DNA from: Hydrangea macrophylla
Lineage: Eukaryota > Streptophyta > Magnoliopsida > Cornales > Hydrangeaceae
Reading direction: 5' to 3'
NCBI GenBank assembly: GCA_033977485.1
Contig: CM066984.1
Span: forward strand, 32,717,501-32,781,500
DNA: 64,000 bases
Below, one piece after another: positions 1-10,392 of the stretch (position 1 is the stretch's first letter; each line of letters opens with the position of its first letter). The position numbers and the translations under genes were made by a program. Under the pieces are notes generated by a model. That model made no database searches, was not told the origin of the DNA, and saw only the letters and a program-made list of their open reading frames with translations.

Positions 1-296
1 AATTTCTTGAGCCAAACAGCTTCGTTTATGGCTTCACAAGCAGCCACATACTCAGCTTTTGTAGTTGAGTCTGTAATGTATTTCTGCTTAATGCTCCTCC
101 AACTAACAGCACTACCTCCCAAGGTAAAGAGATGACCAGATGTCGAATTCCTCGAATCTTTATCTGACATAAATTCTGAGTCAGTATATCCTACTGGAAT
201 TAACTCACTACTGCCATATATAAGCATGTAATCTTAAGTCCTTCTCAAGTACTTAAGAATGTGCTTAACGGATGTCCAGTGCTTTGGACCTGGATT
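1..296 (-). pseudogene. copia RNase H domain (partial, element A)
   Basis: Minus-strand translation of the first 300 bases gives a copia RNase H segment: a glycine-rich turn and a tryptophan-serine-lysine stretch, then a run with T-AEYVAACEA and VWLKKF. These residues are typical of the catalytic acid region of copia RNase H, which degrades the RNA strand of the RNA-DNA hybrid during reverse transcription. The domain continues past the window edge, so its C-terminus and the 3' LTR cannot be seen. It lies just downstream of the RT segment of the same element, in a different frame from it. Confidence 0.75.
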
Positions 297-1265
297 CTAT
301 TGATATCTACAAACCATGCCAACGGTAAAGCAGATATCTGGTCTAGTGCATAACATCGCATACATGATACTTTCCACTGTCAAAGCATAGGGAATTCCTG
401 CCATGCGATTCCTCTCCTCCTGTGTCTTTGGACACTGGTCCTTGGAGAACGCCAAACCATGCCTGAAAGGTAACAAACCTTTCTTCGAATTATCCATTGA
501 AAACCTAGTTAGCCCCTTATCGATATAACCAACTTGAGATAATCCCATAATCTTTCGCTGACGATCCCGAAAGAGATTTATCCCAAGAATATAGCTCACC
601 TCTCCTAGATCTTTCATATCGAACGTACTAGCTAGCCAAACCTTAACCGTTGACAATGTTGCTACATCATTCCCAATGAGTAGAATATCGTCAACATAGA
701 GAACAAGAAAAGCTACCACTTTCCCATCACACTTCTTGTATACACAAGGATCATCCAGATTCTGTATAAAACCAAACAACTTGACCGCTTGGTCAAATCG
801 GATGTTCCAACTCCTGGATGCTTGCTTAAGCCCATAAATGGACTTTTGCAACTTGCATACCAAATTGCATTTCCCACCAGCTATGAATCCTTTTGGTTAT
901 TGTATATTGATGTCCTCCTTAAGATTGCCATTCAAGAATGCAGTCTTGACATCCATCTGCCAGATCTCATAATCTAGGCATGCAACAATGAATAAGAGTA
1001 TTCTGATGGACTTGAGCATGGCTACCGGCGAGAAGGTTTTCTCATAGCCAATGCCCTCCCTCTGAGTATAACCATTTACTACAAACTTGGCCTTAAAAAT
1101 CTCAACCTTTCCATCATATCCTCTTTTCCTCTTGTAAACCCACTTACAGCCAATGGGTTTAATATTGGCTGGAAGCTCTACAAGATCCCAGACCTGATTA
1201 GAATCCATAGATTCCAATTCAGCCTTCATAGCTTTAACCCAATGGTCTGAGTCTACATCAGTCAT
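297..1265 (-). pseudogene. copia reverse transcriptase (element A, broken)
   Basis: Two open segments, 897-1265 and 297-863, together cover a copia RT. The upstream one has the conserved GCKWVYKRKRG entry motif, the KAKFVVNGYTQ block and WQMDVKTAFLNG, which holds the first catalytic aspartate. The downstream one has KSIYGLKQASRSWN and the LYVDDILLIGND catalytic motif. The break between them (about 864-896) is a short frame disruption, so no full-length enzyme can be made. The enzyme would copy element RNA into DNA in cytoplasmic particles. Its order after integrase is the copia hallmark. Confidence 0.88.
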
Positions 1266-1348
1266 TGCCTCTTTATATGTGGTAGGATCAGATTCAGATT
1301 CTATGGAGACAGCTTCAAAACTTCTCCTAAGAACATGTATCTATCAAG

Positions 1349-1549
1349 CTAACTGATATTACTCCCACTACGATGAGGTACAGGTGCAAAAATGGGTGAA
1401 GAAGTGATATTTTCTTTATTTACATCGTTATCAACTACGGGTTGGACTGAGGGCTCTCCTTCTATCTCTTTAAGATCTATCCTTCCCTTAGGTTTATGGT
1501 TCATGATATAAACATTCTCTAAGAAAATAGCATTTGTACTAACAAACAC
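1349..1549 (-). pseudogene. copia integrase-RT linker segment (element A)
   Basis: A 66-codon open stretch starting with a TNAIFLENVYI-like motif. The same motif precedes the variable, proline and serine rich linker in element J (around 21450-21490), so this is the C-terminal end of the integrase region and the poorly conserved linker before RT. No catalytic function is expected in the linker. It is out of frame with the flanking domains, which fits the decayed state of element A. Confidence 0.6.
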
Positions 1550-1637
1550 TGTTTGTTCTCTTGGATCATAAAAATACTATCCATAAGTACTCTTTGGATA
1601 CCCTATGAAATTACATACTTCCGATCTAGAATCCAAC

Positions 1638-2351
1638 TTACTCATATTTTTTTAGCACATGTGCCGGACACCCCCATATCCGGAGATGTTGCAAAGAAAG
1701 CTTACGCTTAATCCACATCTTCTGTGGTGCCCTGGAAACAGGTTTGCTTGGTACTAGATTTAATATGTATGCAACGGTTTCCAAAGCATAACCCCAAAGG
1801 AATAATGGCAACTCCGAATAACTCATCATCGACCTAGTCATGTCTAAAAGAGTCTGATTCCTTCTCTCCGCTACACCGTTCTGCTGAGGCATATCGGGTG
1901 CAGTCAATTGTGACAGAATCCCATTCTGTACAAGGTGATCAAAAAACTCATTAGAGAGGTACTCGTCACCTCGACCAGATTAAATGGCCTTGATATGTGT
2001 GCCTAATTGCTTCTCCACTTCAGCCTTAAACTCTTTGAACTTTTCAAAGGCTTCAGACTTGTGCTGCATTAGGTACACATATCCATACTTAGAGTGGTCA
2101 TCAGTAAATGTAATGAAATACCCATAACCACCCCTTGCTCTTACATTTATTAGTCCACACACATCAGTATAAACTAATTCCAACAATGCATTGGTCCTAT
2201 TGCCCTTTGCGGGAAAGGGCCTTTTGGTTATTTTACTCTCTAAACAAGGCTCGCAGACTTCCATTGGTTCGAGAACCAAATCGCCTAAGACCCATTCTTT
2301 GACTAGTCTTCCAATCCTATTAGATTGATATGGCCAAGCCTCATATGCCAA
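1638..2351 (-). pseudogene. copia integrase (element A, broken)
   Basis: Two open segments (1980-2351 and 1638-1907) match copia integrase. The upstream one carries CEPCLESKITKRPF, the C-terminal half of the zinc-binding domain, then VYTDVCG with the first acidic residue of the DDE core and a FITFTDDHSKYGYVY block with the typical tandem aspartates. The downstream one carries MPQQNGVAERRN, which contains the catalytic glutamate. A TAA at about 1980 interrupts the gene within the SGRGDEY block that follows IKAI. Element J has a different stop codon at the same place. Integrase would insert the DNA copy into the host chromosome. Confidence 0.87.
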
Positions 2352-2839
2352 AGCCTTGTTGGATTAGTGGAAGGTTCCTTTCTTTTAGATGGTACAGTTA
2401 TCATTGAGTTATTAAGTTCCATACAAGAATCTTTAGAAACATTAGGAGTAATCACATACAAACCATTAGTTTTAACTCCAGAACATATAAAAGAACTATT
2501 TCTTTTAATGACAACTTCTATTCCAAAACGAAAAGAATAACCATTATTCGATAAATTTGAAACTGAAATTAAATTACTTCTCATTAAACGGATGTAATGT
2601 ACATCTGATAAAACTATTATTTTATTGTCCAAGAACTCTAAAACTACTACTCCTATAGCAACCGTGAAAATGGTTGTACTAGAACCCAGAGTCAGCACGA
2701 TCTCCCTATCGCTGCATTTTTTGGTTGATCTGAACCCCTGCAACGAATTACAGATATGGTTAGTCGCACCAGAATCAATGCACCAAGTGTTTGAAGTATC
2801 CATTATAAAACTCACTTCAATCATATGTGATTCAATCAT
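2303..2839 (-). pseudogene. copia protease and integrase zinc-binding start (element A)
   Basis: A 178-codon frame with WCIDSGATNHICNSLQGF near residues 19-36. DSGA is the aspartic protease active-site motif of copia elements, here followed by the usual ATNH(I/V)CN. Near the C-terminus TRLWHMRLGHINL gives the two histidines of the integrase HHCC zinc finger. The frame shifts at about 2303-2351, where the rest of integrase continues in another frame. The protease would cut the Gag-Pol precursor. Identification is firm, but the frame break makes it non-functional. Confidence 0.85.
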
Positions 2840-2842
2840 ACC

Positions 2843-3697
2843 TTGAACTCTTGTAGCTAAGAATTCTGGACAGTTCCTCCTCCAGTGGCCCTTCTCACCG
2901 CATTGGAAACACTTTCCTTTGCCTTGTCCACCTACCTTCCCTTAGCCCTTACCTTTTCCCTTAGATTTTGCAATCTTAGGGACCGGTCCAACACTTGGAC
3001 CACCAGTGCTAGTCTTCTTCTTTCCTTTCTTACCTTTCGGTGTAGATCGGGAAGAAGAAGAGCTTTTTTCAACATTCAGAACGTTGTCCCTAGGCTTGAT
3101 TTCCCCTTTTGCTGCCAATAAGGAACTCATTAATTCGCTCATTTAGAAATCTATTTTATTCATATTATAATTTAGTTTAAATTGAGCGAATGACGGCGAT
3201 AGCGTATTGAGGATCATATCAACTTGGGTCTGTGCATCAATGTTGGCACCTAGGGTCTCCAGCTCGTTCAAATGATCTATCATTTTTAAAACATGTTCTT
3301 TGACTGGAGTTCCTTCCGACATTTTAGCACTCATTATCTTCTGCATAGCTACCTGCCTGGCAGGCCTGCCATGCTCCCCAAACATCTTTTTTAGGAATTC
3401 AATAATGTCACTGGCAGAATTATTCGACTAGAATTGGTGTTGCAACACACCAACCATTGAGACCAGAATGTAGAACTGTGTTATTCCATTCGACTTCTTC
3501 CATTTATCAAACTCGCGTCTGACAGCTACTGAAGCATTTGGCGCGGGTTCTTCGGGGCATGGAGTGGTGAGGACATATATGTGATCCTCCATAGTTAATA
3601 CGATGTCAATGTATCGTTTCCATTCTGTGTAGTTATTTTTAGTTAACTTGTTTTGAGTGAGTATGGTGGCAAGTGGACTAAATGCAGATCCAGACAT
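2843..3697 (-). pseudogene. copia gag with CCHC zinc knuckle (element A, broken)
   Basis: Gag fragments lie in three open stretches. 3428-3697 starts with ATG and carries an NKLTKNNYTEWKRYIDIVL motif. 3143-3385 carries the GTPVKEHVLKMIDHLNELE motif. The stretch at about 2840-3140 is lysine and serine rich and ends in a CCHC zinc knuckle (minus-strand translation at 2870-2915: CFQCGEKGHWRRNC). Element J Gag has the same order and similar residues in one frame. Gag packages the RNA into virus-like particles. Frame breaks near 3140 and 3390-3428 disable this copy. Confidence 0.85.
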
Positions 3698-5371
3698 TAT
3701 GATTTACTGAAAAATCAAACAGACAAAATAAATATGGATATTAGAATTTGACAGTTTGAAATAAAAGAATCCTTAAAACTTTAGTCTCTGGAATATCAAA
3801 ATGAAAGAATAAAGCCTCCGTGTGGCGGTCAATACTCGATCTTTCGATTAATCATGACTTATCTACTATGTAACTCTTGCAAAACAAGTTATGACTCCCG
3901 AACCTATTTGATCTCTAAGTTTCTGAATAATATCCCGTGTGGGATCCCTTATCCATAGCTTAGCTAGTGTGTACCATTAACTAATATCCAATCACAACCG
4001 TCTCAAGTAGTGCCTCCGTGTGGTGGTCACCCTCTAACATGTCTGATTGATCCTATCCATGGGAAGTTCACATCTAGTAACCAATGAGTAGTATACCCTC
4101 CGTATAGAATGATCAGCCCTAGCAAGGAGACACAGAATGCACTACTCATCTTACAGTGAACCGTTAATGGAAGATCGTGGGTGTTATAATATGACCCTCT
4201 CCCACTAGATTTGATAATAAAGGATTTTGCTTTTAGAAAATTGCTTCTACACATTACCCATAAAACATCCATTGTTTACTAAGGCGTTGAATATGGTTTT
4301 TGAATTTTATTTTAGAAATCTTGTTTTACGTGCATGCAAGTAGTAACAATATAATTAAATGTCAATCACAACCAAGCACATAAAACAAAAAACTAAAATT
4401 GAAATAAAAACATCCAAAAGATGCCTCTATCTCCCATGACTCTATCTCCATAGAACCTCTTCCTTAGTTTGATCGCCTCCGGCTCCATCTTCATGGACAA
4501 CGGCTTGCTCCTCCATCTTCATGGGTTTTCTAATCCTATTACATTGCTCCTATGCTTCTTTCAAAGCTTATAATTTATCTAGAAATAGAAATCAACAATA
4601 AGAAAATAAAGAAGGCTAGGGAAACCGGTGCGACTTTCCTTTTCATAGGCTTGAAGTCGCAGTGCCCTTTACACATGCCTTAAAACCAAACCAAAATAAA
4701 TACAACATACACCAATCTCAAATATTACAATACTTTATAATTGATATTGGTGCCATTGGAGATATCGGACTAATCTTGCAGCAAAAGGGTTAGTCGTACG
4801 CACATCCACGCAAATATAACAAATATATGTAACTATTGGAACCCCTAATTGGTTCACACACTACATAAACTCTTTACATACTGAATTGGAACTTAAAACA
4901 GCATCTCAATTCTCTATCACACTTCGATCGATCGAAGACCGTTGATCGCTCGAACCTTCAATCGATTTAACATTGTTCAATCGCTTGAACTTTCAGTTCA
5001 CAGAATGTTTTGAAAAATTTTATAGAAAAATTTAAAATTAAAGTAAATAATTTTAAAACCTTTAAAACTGTGAACAGAACACCTAGACAGAGAATCTGTC
5101 TCGATCGATCGAAACACATTCAATCGATCGAACAAAATAATGTTCAATCGATCGAAACCAGTTCGATCGCTTGAGAACACGCGGTTCAATCGATCGAACA
5201 CACTTCGATCGATCAAACTCACCATGCATCCAATACAATCACAGTTTGTATTCTGTTGCGATAACACTGCAGAAAAAGATCTGTGATGATGTAGTTTTGA
5301 AAACAGTTCTAAAAACAACATGCAAATCAAAATTAGTGTTCCAAAATGCATCTAAAGATCCAAACAAGCAT
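3698..5371 (-). other. Long untranslated leader of element A
   Basis: About 1.67 kb separates the primer site from the gag start, with no convincing coding region. The open stretch at 4027-4272 is short and has no recognisable domain. The leader contains a cluster of self-complementary motifs at 4923-5217 (separate entry). Element J also has a long leader (1.44 kb) before gag, so a long leader seems to be a feature of this copia group. Confidence 0.6.
4923..5217. repeat. Cluster of TTCGATCGATCGAA-type palindromes (leader of A)
   Basis: About ten copies of a 14-base self-complementary motif and close variants (TTCAATCGATCGAAC, TTCGATCGCTTGA, TTGATCGCTCGAA) start near 4923, 4941, 4957, 4976, 5099, 5119, 5143, 5162, 5185 and 5204. 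Copies are separated by irregular AT-rich spacers, so this is not a simple tandem array. The same motif returns in the LTR at 5774-5885. Confidence 0.85.
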
Positions 5372-5384
5372 GGCTCCGATACCA
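5372..5384 (-). other. Primer-binding site of element A (tRNA-Met type)
   Basis: On the minus strand the bases read TGGTATCGGAGCC. This is one base off TGGTATCAGAGCC, the usual plant copia site complementary to the initiator tRNA-Met 3' end. It lies 5 bases inside the LTR boundary at 5390. Confidence 0.8.
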
Positions 5385-5742
5385 ATTAATGAAAAAATAG
5401 GTTAAAAATAATTTTTAAACGTGCATCGAAAATGTTAAGTTTCAAAAATATATTGGTAGCCCAGAATCTACTACTCGTCAATTCCATAGATGCGTATACT
5501 AAAGAGGGAGAAGAATTATACCTCAGGTCTTGAACCCAATTCTGATTTTCTTTCTCCTTGATAGTGCAGCAGCTTCCACTAGGCTATCTTCACTCTAATG
5601 ACTCCTACGGATGCCAGCCGAAAGGACTAGGGTTGGTGGGAACCCTTATCGAGAGGAAGGAGAAGGTTTGGAAGCTCTAAAATAGTTTCTGCAGCTTCTG
5701 GCATATTAAAATGACGAGCTCTTTTTTCTAGCTGCACCTGCC

Positions 5743-5752
5743 CTATTTATAG
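5743..5752 (-). promoter_or_regulatory. TATA box of element A 5' LTR
   Basis: Minus strand reads CTATAAATAG, a strong plant TATA box, about 350 bp before the LTR 3' end. It marks the end of U3, with transcription expected to begin about 30 bp further left. A palindrome cluster sits just upstream (5774-5885), where copia elements such as Tnt1 are known to carry enhancer repeats. Confidence 0.65.
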
Positions 5753-5773
5753 ATTCCCAGAATTGACCTAAAG

Positions 5774-5885
5774 TTCAAGCGATCGAAGTGGCTTCGATCG
5801 ATCGAACCTTCGATCGATCGAACCATCTTCGAGCGATCAAACCCTCCAAAACTTCAATCGATCGAAACACCTTCGATCGATCGAG
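5774..5885. repeat. Second TTCGATCGATCGAA cluster, in U3 of element A
   Basis: Six copies of the motif or close variants start near 5774, 5792, 5809, 5828, 5852 and 5871. They are packed more tightly than in the leader cluster and lie 20-130 bp upstream of the TATA box on the minus strand. The same motif sits in the leader at 4923-5217. Confidence 0.85.
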
Positions 5886-6629
5886 CACACCTTGACAAGA
5901 TCCTCATGTGCCTTTCTAAGCATCCAAGCAAAGATAAGAGTGGGACCTCCTAGGCTCTTTATTGTTGGCTCAGACCAGTTGTCAATTTCCATGACCAAAC
6001 TCTTTGATTAGCAAACTAACCAACTGATCAGTTTACATTTACTCCACTATAAAACAATAATTGAACTCCAACGCAAAAGAACAAATTCAAAGCGATGTCT
6101 AGACTTGTATGGCATACTAATGTCCCTCTACCATCAGCATTCGTAATCATATTTAGGTAGTCGAATAACTGTTACTGCCAACCTGAATCATGATTACTTC
6201 TTGCATTCCTTGAGTCCCATTCACCTCTCATGATTACCAAACATGTTGATAACTACTTATCAATAAGACTGCAATTCTCAGTAATCAATTTGTTGACATT
6301 CTCAAGGGGATGCTTACTCTTTAACAGAGGGTAGATTCTATCTTGACAATATATGTTCATAACCCTATGAACATGACATACCCAAGATACCCAGGTGTTG
6401 ATCTTTTATAGAACTCATTGATTGGTACGTCGAAGCAGTCATATCCATAGTCTGTGTTCATAATCGTCTCAAGATTGAGAACACGTACCTTATACAAGTT
6501 ATGAGTTCCTATCGACTGTTGACAGTCTTGAGTATCAATAGGAAATCTTAAGTTAGTGAATGCACTATAAGCACTAGCGTATTAACTAAAAGTCATACTC
6601 CAGTTGATCTTGTCAGAATCAAGATATAA

Positions 6630-7920
6630 AAAGTGTTCTCTACTTTTCAAAAGATTTGCAGTGTGGAAGTAAAGGTCGAACCCACAGAGATTGATTAACT
6701 ACCGTGTTTTAATCTTAAAACCTAAATCTAATTAATTATAAAAACGAATTTTGATTTGAATTATAATAAAACTAAAAACAATAAAAGTAAATCTAAACTA
6801 TGAAAGCAATTAAAAGTGTTTTTGTAAATATGTAAAGTGAACCTAGGATTGCAACTCCACCACTAGCTTCATAATAAGGAATATTTATGAATTACTTTAG
6901 CCTACTAAGTTGGATGATTATGGGGAATTGTAGCTACAAGCCCAATTCCTCCGTCAAGAAAATAATCATGGTTCAAGCACCAACATAATCCATCTTCGGT
7001 TAGCACGAGTTATCCCACACTAAACTAGGGTTGTGATCTAATCCGTCTAACTTAGGCATGGACTATTCGGATACTTGATAGCACAAATCAATAAAGCACC
7101 ATCACATGTAAACAATCTAAACAAGCACAGCAAGCATAGATCGTTGAGCACATCACAGTCAAAATAGATCTAAGACAAGAATAAATTCTGAAAGTAATGA
7201 TTTAATCACTAGAAGTACGATTTATTTATAAAAATCCTCTAAACATGTGACTGTCATCCATACATAATAAAACTAAAATAAAAACATAAATAAAACCCTA
7301 TTACTTGGCTAGGGTTTCATTGAAACCCTAGATCTAGGTTTAGTTGGCCATAGAATTGATGAACAGCAAGAGGTTGATGGAGGAGGCCATGGGAATCCTT
7401 GGTCTTCTTCTTCTTCTCCTTGCTTCCTTCCCTTCAATGGCTGGAAGTATGGTTGTCTAATGTGTATATAATAATTGCCAACCCCTCAAAATTATAAAAA
7501 ATAAGTATATATAGATTTACAACAAGTTTTGGAAGCCTTTCCAACTCGAAACGGACTGAAACTGATGTAATTTACAATCTGGACGTCATTCTGCAGTTTC
7601 GTTTGCACAGGAGTCTTCAGTATACTGAAATACGCAACATTGGTTTTTACCCATATCGCGCGAGCGCGACATTTTGGCCTTCGCGCGCGCGGATCGCACG
7701 AGCGGTTTTGGGATTCTCGCGCGAGCGGATCGCGCGAGCGATTTCTGGTTCTTCGCTGGCGCGGGTCGCGCGCGCGACTTGTCTTTTTCAGCTTCTTTAA
7801 CTCTGCTTTTTCACCCTGTTTATCCTGGTTTAGGTGATTTCTTCCAAAACTTGTCAGAAACTAGAAAATGAAGTAAAAATATAGAAAAACAGGATAAAAT
7901 GGTCTAACAAATGCTCGTTA
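6630..7920. other. Probable insertion of unknown type inside the LTR of A
   Basis: Sequence on both sides (about 6150-6630 and 7920-8248) reads as AT-rich copia LTR, while this block is different. It has a 'gtcgaacccacagagattg'-like stretch near 6675, which I associate with LTR-element debris in plants, a TATA-like run near 7465, and a GC-rich palindrome cluster at 7655-7782. ATATAA occurs at both proposed edges, but the ends are not clear and no protein domain was seen. Boundaries are approximate. Confidence 0.4.
7655..7782. repeat. GCGCGAGCG-type palindromic cluster
   Basis: About eight overlapping or closely spaced variants of CGCGCGAGCG and TCGCGCGCG, joined by GGATCGCGCGAGCG blocks, in an otherwise AT-rich setting. 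The three overlapping open frames here (7603-7871) are a by-product of the GC-rich repeat. The layout resembles the clusters in A, K, E and F, with a different motif. Confidence 0.8.
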
Positions 7921-8248
7921 AGGCATATAATTAGGATTAGTTCTCTCCCGATCACCAGTGATTGATATTCATCATTCCATCCAATGGTAGTTAATCATGC
8001 TACAGTGTAAACCTGATGAGATATCCAGTCTCATCATCCACTGTGACAAGTTCTAAGTATCAAAGAATAGTAATCCGTATCTCACTTGTATGTATCTCAT
8101 ACACACACGAATTACTTAATATGATACTTAAAGATTAACAATCATCTCATGAAAGAAACATACATAGTGAAATGTAAAGCCGATGTCTATATATTAAAAT
8201 GTCAATGTCTAATACATAAAGTAATGGTTTGAGGGCACAAACCCAACA

Positions 8249-8754
8249 CGACCAACTGATCGGGTATACATCATGAGCTTGGTTCAACGTGGGTACTACC
8301 CGGTTCCTCGTTAGGCAACTCAGACCCACCTAAAGGCTCCGTCTAGGTCCTTCCAAGGCAGTATTTCATCTCAGCTAGAAGAATAATGGAAGGAGTATAT
8401 TGTTTTCTGATCCAATTAGGGAACTCCCATGATTCGTGCTAATCAATCCCCATCTGATTGCGTTACCTTATTAGCATTAATTACCTTGTTGAGTAGGTCT
8501 CTTGTATCTATAAAAGAGACCACTCACCTCCTTTAAGGGAGTCACATATTTTTACCTTACTCGCACATACTTTGCCCGACCGGTCATTGGTAACTCCGTC
8601 CCCATTGTTGGATCACCAAAGACCCCTAGCTATTTATTATAGTATAAGTGCTACGACACACCACATGGATGTAGGTTCCTTCGTTAACAGGACCATACCA
8701 AATACAACCCTCTTTTCCTCCTCTTCTTACCACTAACCAAATTTTCCCATCATG
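8249..8754 (+). repeat. LTR remnant of the T family, opposite orientation
   Basis: The reverse complement of the T LTR aligns along this block. It includes the leaf-like landmark TCTATAAAAGAGACCACTCA at about 8508-8527 (the LTR TATA region), the stretch near 8600-8640 around CACCAAAG, and the 3' end CTAACCAAATTTT at about 8733-8745. The first half of the LTR is missing, and element A begins exactly where it breaks. No primer-site sequence follows the 3' end, so it may be a solo LTR remnant. Confidence 0.7.
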
Positions 8755-8994
8755 AAGGGAGAATTAGAAAGTATTCTAACTCAAAAATAATTAGAATGGG
8801 TTCTAATTGAATACTTTATAAGTATTAGTCCCTACTACCAGATTAGTATAAAATTAAGGGGCCATGCATAAAAAGGCAATGTACAATTAGAAGAAGTAAT
8901 GAAGGTATACTTAATATTAAGTTGTTAATATGGAAGTAGTGTAATAATATTGTAAGTATATTTTTTATTTAAGAAAGTTTTCTAATCAAATAAA
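8755..8994. other. AT-rich flank, nothing recognised
   Basis: Simple AT-rich DNA between the LTR remnant and element T. It is the left half of the T target site. The sequence resumes at 27334 on the other side of T. No coding or repeat signal seen. Confidence 0.6.
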
Positions 8995-8999
8995 GTTTC
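8995..8999. repeat. Target-site duplication of T (left)
   Basis: GTTTC directly abuts the LTR TG. The same five bases abut the other LTR at 27329-27333. Confidence 0.85.
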
Positions 9000-9624
9000 T
9001 GATGATGCCAAAATTTGGTTAGAGGTAAGAAGAATTAAATAAGAGAGATTTGAGTGTGGTTCGACCCTATTAATTAAGAAGCCTACGTGCACGTGTGTGT
9101 CAAAGTACTTACACCATAGTAAACTGGGGGCCTTTGGTGAACCAACAATAGGGGTTGAGCTACCATAGATTGGCCGGGTATATGCGTACGAATGTTGTGT
9201 AGAGGTTATTCTGTAGAGTAAGAATGTGATCCTCTTGAAGGGGTGAGTGATCTCTTTTATAGATACAAGAGACCACTCGTACAAGGTAAGTAGCCTGATT
9301 AGGCAATCTGATCTAATTACAATTGATCAACACAAATAGTGGGAGTTTCCAAATCGGATTAGGAAATAGTCTTCTCCTTCCCTTAATCTTCTAGCTAAGA
9401 TAGGAAACTGTATGGAACCTTGTGGAGCACATCCCAGGACATACCCGGGCTACGCCCACTATGGGATGGGCCCGCAACGTGCACCCGACCCACGGGTCCA
9501 AGCCGAGCAGTCTTAGTTGGAATAGCCGAGGATGTTAGCGTGGTAAGTGCCTTTACTAGACGACCCAACACTCCTTACTGAGGTGGCAGAGGATGACTTT
9601 GACTAGATATTTTTGTACGCATCA
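9000..9624 (-). repeat. 3' LTR of element T
   Basis: 625 bp with TG at 9000 and CA at 9624. It aligns along its length with 26703-27328, with many substitutions and small indels. It carries the minus-strand TATA region TATCTATAAAAGAGA at about 9250-9268. A purine-rich tract follows on the internal side. Confidence 0.9.
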
Positions 9625-9645
9625 GCTGTCCCCCCCATTTTCAAG
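9625..9645 (-). other. Polypurine tract of element T
   Basis: The minus strand reads AAAATGGGGGGGACAGC directly before the 3' LTR, the position where second-strand synthesis is primed in LTR retrotransposons. Confidence 0.7.
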
Positions 9646-10019
9646 GCTAATATGATGCCCCATTAGATGAAAGTTGGAAATTAGTGCAACTTGGGGAACC
9701 GTCCAGGACCCTGCTCGGGACATTACTCGGGGCCAAATCGGCCGCCTTGGTAAGTCGGGGGTCAGACTGGGCGGTCGCCTCGGGAGCTTCGGGTCGGTGC
9801 TCGCCATGTGTTAGGGAGTTATTGGTCTGATCAGGATCCAACCAGGACGATACAGGGGCAACTAGGTCGTCATATCTGAACCGAGCCATCACGTCGCTCA
9901 TTAAATGTGCACACCTTTTGAGGTGCCACTTCACATGCCTAAGGTGACAATTGTCAGGCATTTAGGCAGGAAAATTTCCTGCCGTTAGATCTAATTTCAT
10001 TTGAGCCATCCGTCTCGCC
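9646..10019 (+). other. Region upstream of the antisense gene of T
   Basis: Lies between the polypurine tract and the TATA-like box at 10020. No conserved domain was seen in either strand. The overlapping minus-strand frames at 9622-9961 look like chance frames in GC-rich DNA. It could hold the promoter of the plus-strand antisense gene. Confidence 0.45.
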
Positions 10020-10028
10020 TATTTAAGG
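10020..10028 (+). promoter_or_regulatory. Probable TATA box of antisense gene in T
   Basis: TATTTAAGG on the plus strand. It is followed about 120 bp later by a consensus-like splice donor TTGTAAGT (GT at 10142-10143) and, at 10391-10392, by an acceptor AG after a pyrimidine run. This arrangement suggests transcription against the direction of T, with a non-coding first exon. Confidence 0.5.
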
Positions 10029-10392
10029 GACACTTGTGCATTTTTATTATTCATATTGTCCAGAGAAAGAGATTACCGAGCAGTTCTGAAAGAGAAAGCA
10101 TCCAGTCAAGCCTCCCGAGCTACTTCCTGGGATTAATTCTTGTAAGTCTTTACCTTCCCAACCTTATAATTCATTGTACTCTTCTCTCCTTCTCCTCTTC
10201 TTATTTCTAAGTGAGACTGGAGAATAGGAATCCCTTGGGGCTTGCGAGGGAGTGGGATTTTTTCCTCCCGAGGTTTTGCTTTCCTATTAGATCAGGTAGT
10301 GCAATAGAATAGTTGAAACAGTCGAGGTGTCAAAGGGTGGTTCTATCTGAGTACTACTTTACACTAAAAATCTTGTACCTCTTGCCCTTTAG

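Larger units (their letters stand above)
1..8248 (-). mobile_element. Ty1/copia LTR retrotransposon A, cut by window start
   Basis: Minus-strand element in copia order. Read right to left: 5' LTR (5390-8248), a tRNA-Met type primer site (5372-5384), a long leader, gag, protease, integrase, RT, and RNase H running off the window start. The 3' LTR lies outside the window. The domain order protease-integrase-RT-RNase H is diagnostic of Ty1/copia. Coding parts are split over several frames, so the copy is dead. Gag and integrase resemble those of element J closely enough to belong to a related lineage, but I do not assign a named lineage. The outer end at 8248 falls next to an LTR remnant of the T family, so A probably inserted into that remnant. 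Confidence 0.88.
5390..8248 (-). repeat. 5' LTR of element A, interrupted
   Basis: On the minus strand the LTR starts TGTTGGGTTTGTGCCC (at 8248) and ends in TTTTTTCA (5390) next to the primer site, so it has TG...CA ends. The total of 2859 bp is long. A stretch of about 1.3 kb (roughly 6.63-7.92 kb) looks foreign, which would leave an LTR of about 1.5-1.6 kb, similar to J. A TATA box lies at 5743-5752. The second LTR is outside the window, so the boundary at 8248 rests on the terminal motif alone. Confidence 0.65.

Noticed and set aside
7603..7871. Three overlapping arginine-rich frames
   Set aside because: Produced by the GCGCGAGCG repeat cluster. All three frames are open because of the repeat composition.
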